Source: a virus. From it: DNA of 28,033 bases. The position numbers and the translations under genes were made by a program. The stretch covers positions 1 through 28,033 of IMG/VR virus record IMGVR_UViG_3300037070_009294, one strand, 5' to 3'. The notes under the pieces are model-generated. The model saw only the letters and a list, made by a program, of their open reading frames with translations. It made no database searches and was not told the DNA's origin. Of the stretch, positions 23,786 through 28,033 are shown piece by piece (positions within the stretch are counted from its first letter, which is position 1; each line of letters starts with the position of its first letter).

Positions 23786-24664
23786 AACCTTCTCCTTGCC
23801 CGATAGGGCCGCTATACGTGAGGACGGTGGTGGGCCACCCTCTACTCTGCGCTCCAGGGCGGCCAATGTGCCGCCCAAAGTGCCTATGTTGTCGGCCAGC
23901 CCACGCTTTATAGCCTGGGGGGCCGTGAAGACCTCGGCCTCGGTGTCACGCACCGCCTCAACGCTCATATTCCTGTTACGAGCAACGCTGCGCACGAATA
24001 CGCCGTAGGCGTCATCCACCTTCTGCTGGTAGGAAGCCAGTATCTCATCGGTCACCGGCTCATGGGGATTGGTGTCCACCTTATGACTTCCGGCGTACAC
24101 ATTATGGTAGGCCACACCACGCATGGCATCGGCGGCGGTGGCGTCCAGCCGGGTGGCCACGACACCGATTGATCCAAGCATACCGGTGCGGGCCGTGACG
24201 ATATTCTCGGCTGCTGAAGCCAACGCATAGGCAGCCGAGGCGGAGAACTCATTGACGTAGGCCCAGATGGGCTTTTGGCTGCGGGCCTTATAGATGGCGT
24301 CCACGCACTCGAAGCACCCCGCCACCTCCCCACCGGGACTATCCACATCCAATAGGATGCTTTTGACGTCGGGGTCGGCGATGGCCTGGTTAAGGGTAGC
24401 GGCGATGGTCTCGTAGGAGGTCATGCCGCTCAGCCCGTCCATGCCGCTGGAGCGCTGCACCAGTGTGCCTTGCACCGGGACCATGGCGGTGGAGCCACGG
24501 AGGAGGTAGGGCTTGGGGGTACGGCGCTCACCCCGTGGCTCAGGCAGTTCGCCCGTCTGTAGCCGTGGACCCATGAAGGCAAGTATCTCCTCCAGCTTGG
24601 AAGGCTCGATCATAAGCGGGGTGCCATACAATCTGGCTATGATGTGTGGCAGATTAGGCTGCAT
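23237..24664 (-). CDS. Head maturation protease of family S49 with C-terminal scaffold region
   Basis: This is a prohead protease of the lambda gpC / SppA type, which trims scaffold and head proteins during capsid maturation. The chosen ATG at 24664 has GGAGGT four bases upstream and gives 475 residues. The frame stays open further upstream, but that stretch lies inside the portal gene. The protease domain spans about 50-275. DVDSPGGEV at 106-114 is the SPGG motif. Ser143 in SASAAY is the likely nucleophile and Lys195 in SHKVDTNP the likely base, as in SppA. GSIGVV at 164-169 and GLADNIGTL at 255-263 are also typical. From about 294 onward the sequence is helical, charged and scaffold-like, with a Glu/Arg-rich coiled-coil segment at 360-390. 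It overlaps the portal stop by 11 bases and the decoration gene by 8. Confidence 0.92.
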   Translation of the reverse strand: MQPNLPHIIARLYGTPLMIEPSKLEEILAFMGPRLQTGELPEPRGERRTPKPYLLRGSTAMVPVQGTLVQRSSGMDGLSGMTSYETIAATLNQAIADPDVKSILLDVDSPGGEVAGCFECVDAIYKARSQKPIWAYVNEFSASAAYALASAAENIVTARTGMLGSIGVVATRLDATAADAMRGVAYHNVYAGSHKVDTNPHEPVTDEILASYQQKVDDAYGVFVRSVARNRNMSVEAVRDTEAEVFTAPQAIKRGLADNIGTLGGTLAALERRVEGGPPPSSRIAALSGKEKVMSENSGWKWNLLRSLFGSEQGEASAQAVEALEAYELPEGVRVSPQARIITTSASTVPVQMTVAPDNSAMEALKAELEVERRERRKERVAAAVRELQLTQRTPGTAEADMEALLLAAEAGPSVYDAVLKSLKVSQPHGLSSDPLDGAAQVLDTPKGRGAGLAPVHDYTLKEFRGAMKELKIDA

Positions 24665-26105
24665 TGTTACCTCCGGGGGCGGGGCGCTTCTCGGCACCGC
24701 TCTTGTTGGGCCGTGCCCCACCACCGGGCTGCTGCACCTGCAGGGGGGCAGGGCGGTTGGAGGGCAGGATGACCGGTTTCTTGGAGGCAGGGAAGCCGAT
24801 GCGGTTGGCGGTATAGGGGTGCTGGTCCTCCTGCAGCCAACCACTGCTGGTCAATTGGCTGACGGCATTGGCCACCATGGCCCAGTCCTGCGGGGCTATC
24901 TCGCCCATCGACACCCAGGGGGTGAGATGGCGCTTATCCTCGCCGAAGTTAATCACGGTGTGGCGAATGGCCAGGTCGCGGCGCAGGGTTGCCCCCAGCC
25001 ACAGTTTGACCATGAGGACCGTGGTGTCCAGTACGTTTTCATGGACCGACCCACCGCTACTGGTGTAGTGCATACTCTGCTCGGTGGCCATGGTCTGGTC
25101 GGTTCCGGCCTTGGCTATCTCCATGTTGGAGAGGTTCAGGAAGCGCTCAAATACCGACCCATCACCGGATACCTGAAACGCTTCGGCCTCATCCTCGGCA
25201 TCGATCTGGATCACCCCACCGTTGACGTAGCCCTTAACCGCTCTGGCGATGGCCTCGCTACGGGTCATGCGGGTGGTGGTGTTGGTGGCTGCGTCGAAAT
25301 AATCGGTCTGCAGATTGCCGTTCTTGACCTTGATCTTCACCCCTGGCTGCGCCCATGTGGCGGCATAGGCCATCATCGCCGGGTAGAGGTTGATCTTGTT
25401 CCACCACGGGCCGTACATCGGGCGGCACAGGGCGTTGCCACGGGGGTCGTGGTCCTTGACGTCCCAGGCCGAGTGTATCACCCTGCTCATACGGGTTATC
25501 CACTCCGGATGCTCCACCAGTTCCTGTACCGTGGGGAAGGCTCCGGTGTCCGGTCGTCTGCCTATGACACCACGCCAGCCGGTGTAGCGGTCCACCACGA
25601 AGGCGTAGGACAGATGGGGCTTGACCCGGACCTCGGATAAGAGCTGCATGGGCTTACCACGGTAGGAGCCAGGCTCATACAGTGGTATGGCCAGGCGGTG
25701 AGAGACGCCTCTGGCCAGGCCCAAATCGAACAACCACTCCTGCACCGGTCGTTCGCACTGCTCCACCGAGTAGCTGAAACTCTCCGCTATCTCAAGCGCC
25801 AATTTGTACTCAGGGTCATCCTCGCCCAGCGTGGGCGGGGGCTGGGACAATAAACGTTCGGTCACTGCGGCCCTGAGCGGATAGGTGATGGTCGAGCGCA
25901 CCTGGGGGTCCAGCATCATCTTCCAGTAAATGTCCAGCCCGAAGTCGGCCAGTGCGTCGTCATGGGCCGGGGAGAGGATGCGGTTCTTCTCGTACTGGGT
26001 GGAGTAGAGTAGCTGGTTGGCCGGGGCAAGGAAGGGGTTGCGCTCGGCAATAATGGGGTCCGAACGCAGGGCACGAGGTGGTCTGTCCAGTGCGGTAATG
26101 GCCAT
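24654..26105 (-). CDS. Portal protein, DUF935-like
   Basis: The portal forms the twelve-fold ring at one capsid vertex through which DNA enters and leaves. The 483-residue protein follows the large terminase, as expected. The stretch around residues 220-235, with DPRGNALCRPMYGPWWNK, resembles the conserved RxLxxPWWxK region of Mu gp29-like (DUF935) portals. Upstream motifs such as DPQVRSTITYPLRAAV, early in the protein, fit the same family. The last 40 or so residues are rich in Pro, Gly, Asn and Gln and are likely disordered. The ATG at 26105 is the first start after the gap and lacks a ribosome binding site. The 3' end overlaps the protease start by 11 bases. Family assignment is by motif resemblance, supported strongly by gene order. 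Confidence 0.85.
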   Translation of the reverse strand: MAITALDRPPRALRSDPIIAERNPFLAPANQLLYSTQYEKNRILSPAHDDALADFGLDIYWKMMLDPQVRSTITYPLRAAVTERLLSQPPPTLGEDDPEYKLALEIAESFSYSVEQCERPVQEWLFDLGLARGVSHRLAIPLYEPGSYRGKPMQLLSEVRVKPHLSYAFVVDRYTGWRGVIGRRPDTGAFPTVQELVEHPEWITRMSRVIHSAWDVKDHDPRGNALCRPMYGPWWNKINLYPAMMAYAATWAQPGVKIKVKNGNLQTDYFDAATNTTTRMTRSEAIARAVKGYVNGGVIQIDAEDEAEAFQVSGDGSVFERFLNLSNMEIAKAGTDQTMATEQSMHYTSSGGSVHENVLDTTVLMVKLWLGATLRRDLAIRHTVINFGEDKRHLTPWVSMGEIAPQDWAMVANAVSQLTSSGWLQEDQHPYTANRIGFPASKKPVILPSNRPAPLQVQQPGGGARPNKSGAEKRPAPGGNNAA

Positions 26106-26111
26106 GATAGG

Positions 26112-26140
26112 ACACTAGCGCACTACTACACGGTAGTCAA
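26112..26140 (-). promoter_or_regulatory. Candidate leaderless promoter for the portal gene
   Basis: In the only real intergenic gap, the minus strand reads TTGACT (26140-26135), a 17-base spacer, then TAGTGT (26117-26112), six bases, then the portal ATG at 26105. TTGACT matches the bacterial -35 consensus at five of six bases, and TAGTGT fits the TANNNT form of -10 elements. A start six or seven bases downstream would fall on the ATG itself. The portal ATG has no Shine-Dalgarno sequence (CGCTAGTGTCCTATC precedes it), so a leaderless mRNA is consistent. This is inferred from sequence only. Confidence 0.45.
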
Positions 26141-26144
26141 TCCC

Positions 26145-26155
26145 ACTGCTGCAGT
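26145..26155. promoter_or_regulatory. Palindrome next to the candidate portal promoter
   Basis: ACTGC-T-GCAGT is a perfect 11-base inverted repeat ending four bases upstream of the candidate -35 element. It could be an operator half-site pair, but palindromes of this size also occur by chance. Confidence 0.2.
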
Positions 26156-26195
26156 AAGTGTTCGCTTAGACGCTCATAGTGAACAGACCTGTCCT

Positions 26196-27875
26196 CTAAT
26201 AGCGCTGGCCTGCGGCAGTGGGTCTGGTGCTGAGCAGGGCGATGGAGGAAGGAGGCGGGGCACCAAGGGCCAGGAAGTTATGTCCCAGGCTGCCGGCGTC
26301 AACGTAATCGATCAGGCCATGGGGGAAACGGGTGAAGTCACCCAGCACCTCATCCACGTCATAAGAACCGTCATCGACGATAACGTACAGCCCACCATTG
26401 GCGGAGGCGGCCATGGAGCGTGCCCTGGCCTCCTTATCGCCGGTCACCTTATAAAGCTCAGGCTGGTCAGCGGGGTTGGTGGTGAAGCCGTAGCCAGGAC
26501 CACGCAGGCGATTGGTGGTCTGTTCGGCTGACTGTTTACCGCCCGAACCAGGCTCCTGTTCATGGAGAACGGTCACCGCCCTGCCGTCGCCTTCATATAT
26601 AACAGTGCGACCGTTGTCCAGTAGCAAGGGATAGACCGGATAGGGCAGGCCCATGAGGCGGCCATGCAGTGGATACCACAGTGCAGCCTGGGCCGAGCCA
26701 CCGGCCATGACGTCGATATACTCTTCCCTTTGGTCGGCGCTCCAACGTCCGGCGATGCCATGGCGTATCACGTAGCGCACAGCGGCGAACTCATCGCCCC
26801 ACATGGCCCTTGCCGCTCCCGGCTCAAGGGAGGACATTAGTAGCGAGGCGCTGCGGGGGCCGCTACCGCCCACGGTCCCGGCCTTATCCCATGGCCTGAC
26901 GGTGTTAATGATGCCAAGTGATGGCTGGGAATAGACCCGTCTGATACGTTCGACCTTAAAGACACCGCCCTCCTCCTCCACGCCCCATTCGCCCTTAAAC
27001 TGCTCCCGCTGGGTCAGTTCATCGGCCAACTGCTCGGAGACGTCATAGGAGGCATGGTCGATGCCTGGGTTTTCCCGTCTGATGCCCTGTATATAGAGCC
27101 TGCCCCCGAAGTGCTTATCAGGGCGCGGGGGTTGCCAGACCATATAGGATGCCGACCCTTCTATCTCCTTACGGATGCCTTTAGGTGGCGGGGGCAGGAA
27201 ATAGCCCTGCACGAACTTCTTGGAGGCGCCGCCGGGGTTGGTGTCGGCGTAGGTCTGCACGGCCACCGGCATACCTGGTGGCTTACGCTGGCTTCTGACC
27301 AGAAACTGGTAGGGGTTCCAGCGCTCCTTGTCACCTTCGCGGTCAAAGCGGAACTTATAACGGGTCAGCTCCCCCCAGACGAACAGCTGGCGGGGCACGC
27401 CCACGTAGTTATCCTCATCGCCCGGTCCGGCCATGTAGCCGAAGGTGATGGTGGAGTTGTACTGGGGCCAATATAGCTCCCTGCGCTCCTCGTTCCACAC
27501 CACCTCGCCCGACAGCAGATACTCCTTGAGGAACTTACGGGTCTGCCAGATAATGCCCCCGGCCTGGGTAAGCTGCTTCTCGGTCTCCCTGAAGAAGGTG
27601 GCGATGTAATCCTCCACCGTGACCGAGGTCAATGCCTTAAAGATGCCCCCATCGGTCTTGCCCGACCCTGCCTGGCCCCCGGCCAATACCTCCCGCTCCT
27701 CGGCCATAATCATGGCTATCTGTAGTGGCGAGGGCCAATAGGGAATATACTTGTTAAGCGACATGGCCTGAGCAAGCAGGCACATCTCCTCCTTGGCCTG
27801 GGGGGACTTATCGGGCAGGGCCATGACCTTATTCTGCCAGTGGACGTATGGCGGCGGGGGCGCTCTACGGGTCAC
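26196..27875 (-). CDS. terL: Terminase large subunit (packaging ATPase and nuclease)
   Basis: This is the motor that translocates phage DNA into the prohead and cuts it. Of 559 residues, the N-terminal ATPase has a Q-motif-like PSPLQ near residue 50, a Walker A AGGQAGSGKT at 65-74, a Walker B-like LFVWGEL at 164-170 with Glu169 as the likely catalytic residue, and a coupling motif DTNPGG at 211-216. The C-terminal RNase H-like nuclease shows WDKAGT (Asp330), HEQEPGSGGK (Glu439/Glu441) and IDYVDA (Asp523/Asp526), as in the Terminase_6C type. The length is normal for the family. The start is GTG, overlapping the upstream stop; a GGGG run lies eight bases before it. The usual Asp before the Walker B Glu is Gly here. 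It is followed by a 90 bp gap and then the portal gene. Confidence 0.95.
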   Translation of the reverse strand: MTRRAPPPPYVHWQNKVMALPDKSPQAKEEMCLLAQAMSLNKYIPYWPSPLQIAMIMAEEREVLAGGQAGSGKTDGGIFKALTSVTVEDYIATFFRETEKQLTQAGGIIWQTRKFLKEYLLSGEVVWNEERRELYWPQYNSTITFGYMAGPGDEDNYVGVPRQLFVWGELTRYKFRFDREGDKERWNPYQFLVRSQRKPPGMPVAVQTYADTNPGGASKKFVQGYFLPPPPKGIRKEIEGSASYMVWQPPRPDKHFGGRLYIQGIRRENPGIDHASYDVSEQLADELTQREQFKGEWGVEEEGGVFKVERIRRVYSQPSLGIINTVRPWDKAGTVGGSGPRSASLLMSSLEPGAARAMWGDEFAAVRYVIRHGIAGRWSADQREEYIDVMAGGSAQAALWYPLHGRLMGLPYPVYPLLLDNGRTVIYEGDGRAVTVLHEQEPGSGGKQSAEQTTNRLRGPGYGFTTNPADQPELYKVTGDKEARARSMAASANGGLYVIVDDGSYDVDEVLGDFTRFPHGLIDYVDAGSLGHNFLALGAPPPSSIALLSTRPTAAGQRY

Positions 27876-28030
27876 CTCGGTTCCCCTTCGCTACGCTCAC
27901 CACGGTTCGCCGCTGCGCTCTCATCATCGTTTTGTGCCTCTACCTCCGCCAGCACCCCGTCGGAGCGCTCGATGGTGGCCAGAGCAGCATGGGAGTAGTC
28001 ACCGGGGTGGTAGTACATGAAGGGGGCCAT
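27872..28030 (-). CDS. Short protein of unknown function at the window edge, possibly partial
   Basis: I do not recognise this protein. An open frame of 52 codons starts with ATG three bases from the right edge (MAPFMYYHPGDY...) and ends in a TGA that overlaps the GTG start of the large terminase by four bases (GTGA), a common translational coupling arrangement. The first half has the aromatic stretch MYYHPGDYSH. The second half is acidic and then polar, and is probably disordered. The gene just before a large terminase is often the small terminase subunit, but 52 residues is too short for a complete one and no helix-turn-helix can be seen. It may be the C-terminal end of a longer gene starting outside the window, because the frame is still open at the edge. 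No ribosome binding site can be judged. Confidence 0.5.
   Translation of the reverse strand: MAPFMYYHPGDYSHAALATIERSDGVLAEVEAQNDDESAAANRGERSEGEPR
27882..27928. repeat. Imperfect short tandem repeat at the end of the edge ORF
   Basis: On the plus strand, two adjacent units each begin CGGTTC and continue to CGCT followed by CGCTC, with small differences and a short indel between them. The repeat encodes the polar tail of the 52-residue ORF and ends just before the terminase start. Similar GC-rich units occur widely as small dispersed repeats in bacteria. I see no further copies of the full unit nearby. Confidence 0.35.
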
Positions 28031-28033
28031 CGG

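Noticed and set aside
24665-24844. Upstream extension of the protease reading frame to 24844
   Set aside because: The extra 60 residues are Pro/Ser/Arg-rich and lie inside the portal gene in another frame, and the ATG at 24664 has a perfect ribosome binding site.
26178-26196. Possible terminator hairpin after terminase (GGACAG...CTGTTC)
   Set aside because: The loop is too short when fully paired, there is a G-U pair, and no T-run follows.
1-28033. tRNA genes, attachment sites, insertion sequences or replication origin
   Set aside because: Coding sequence fills nearly the whole window, and I found no cloverleaf-like sequence, transposase or direct-repeat pair to support any of these.

Overview
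The window is about 28 kb of a tailed double-stranded DNA phage, or a prophage or metagenomic contig of one. It holds the head, neck, tail and host-attachment genes. Every supportable gene lies on the minus strand, so the operon is read from right (28033) to left (1). Genes are packed tightly, with 1 to 13 bp overlaps or gaps of a few bases. The only intergenic space of note is 90 bp between terminase and portal. A tape measure protein, a tail tube protein and a frameshifted tail assembly chaperone, with no sheath gene, point to a long non-contractile tail (siphovirus morphology). No integrase, repressor, replication gene, tRNA, CRISPR array or insertion sequence is visible. The host cannot be named. 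The DNA is GC-rich, most starts have Shine-Dalgarno sites, and one start looks leaderless. The fibre N-termini recall minor tail proteins of actinobacterial phages, but that is only a weak hint.

Layout in transcription order. At 28030-26196 are a short ORF at the window edge and the large terminase. At 26105-21486 are the portal (DUF935-like), an S49 head protease with a probable nested scaffold, a decoration protein and the major capsid protein, which matches the lambda order A-B-C/Nu3-D-E. At 21457-18530 are six small neck and connector genes, including a gp6-like connector, an HK97-gp10-like protein and a probable tail terminator. At 18529-13782 are the tail tube, the tail assembly chaperone with a -1 frameshift extension, and the tape measure protein. 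At 13782-725 are the tail tip and fibres: a hub protein, a 678-residue protein ending in a glucosaminidase-like domain after a ten-glycine linker, a 2004-residue repeat fibre, and a 988-residue second fibre. At 717-1 are a small Cys/His protein and a membrane-anchored coiled-coil protein that runs off the edge.

Functionally, terminase pumps DNA through the portal into a capsid matured by the S49 protease. The neck genes join it to a tail whose length is set by the tape measure. The tip carries an unusual set of enzymes: a peptidoglycan hydrolase domain, an alpha/beta-hydrolase-like domain and two SGNH esterase domains. Together these suggest attachment to, and deacylation of, an acylated surface glycan before wall penetration.

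The strongest non-obvious signals are: (1) a CCCTTTA slippery heptamer followed directly by a hairpin and preceded by an internal Shine-Dalgarno-like site, opening a hidden 85-codon extension; (2) fibre repeats whose spacing changes only in steps of 11 residues; (3) a promoter-like element that ends six bases before the portal start codon, which has no ribosome binding site; (4) an internal in-frame start for a scaffold in the protease gene; (5) a frame conflict at a six-G run at the start of the leftmost gene.
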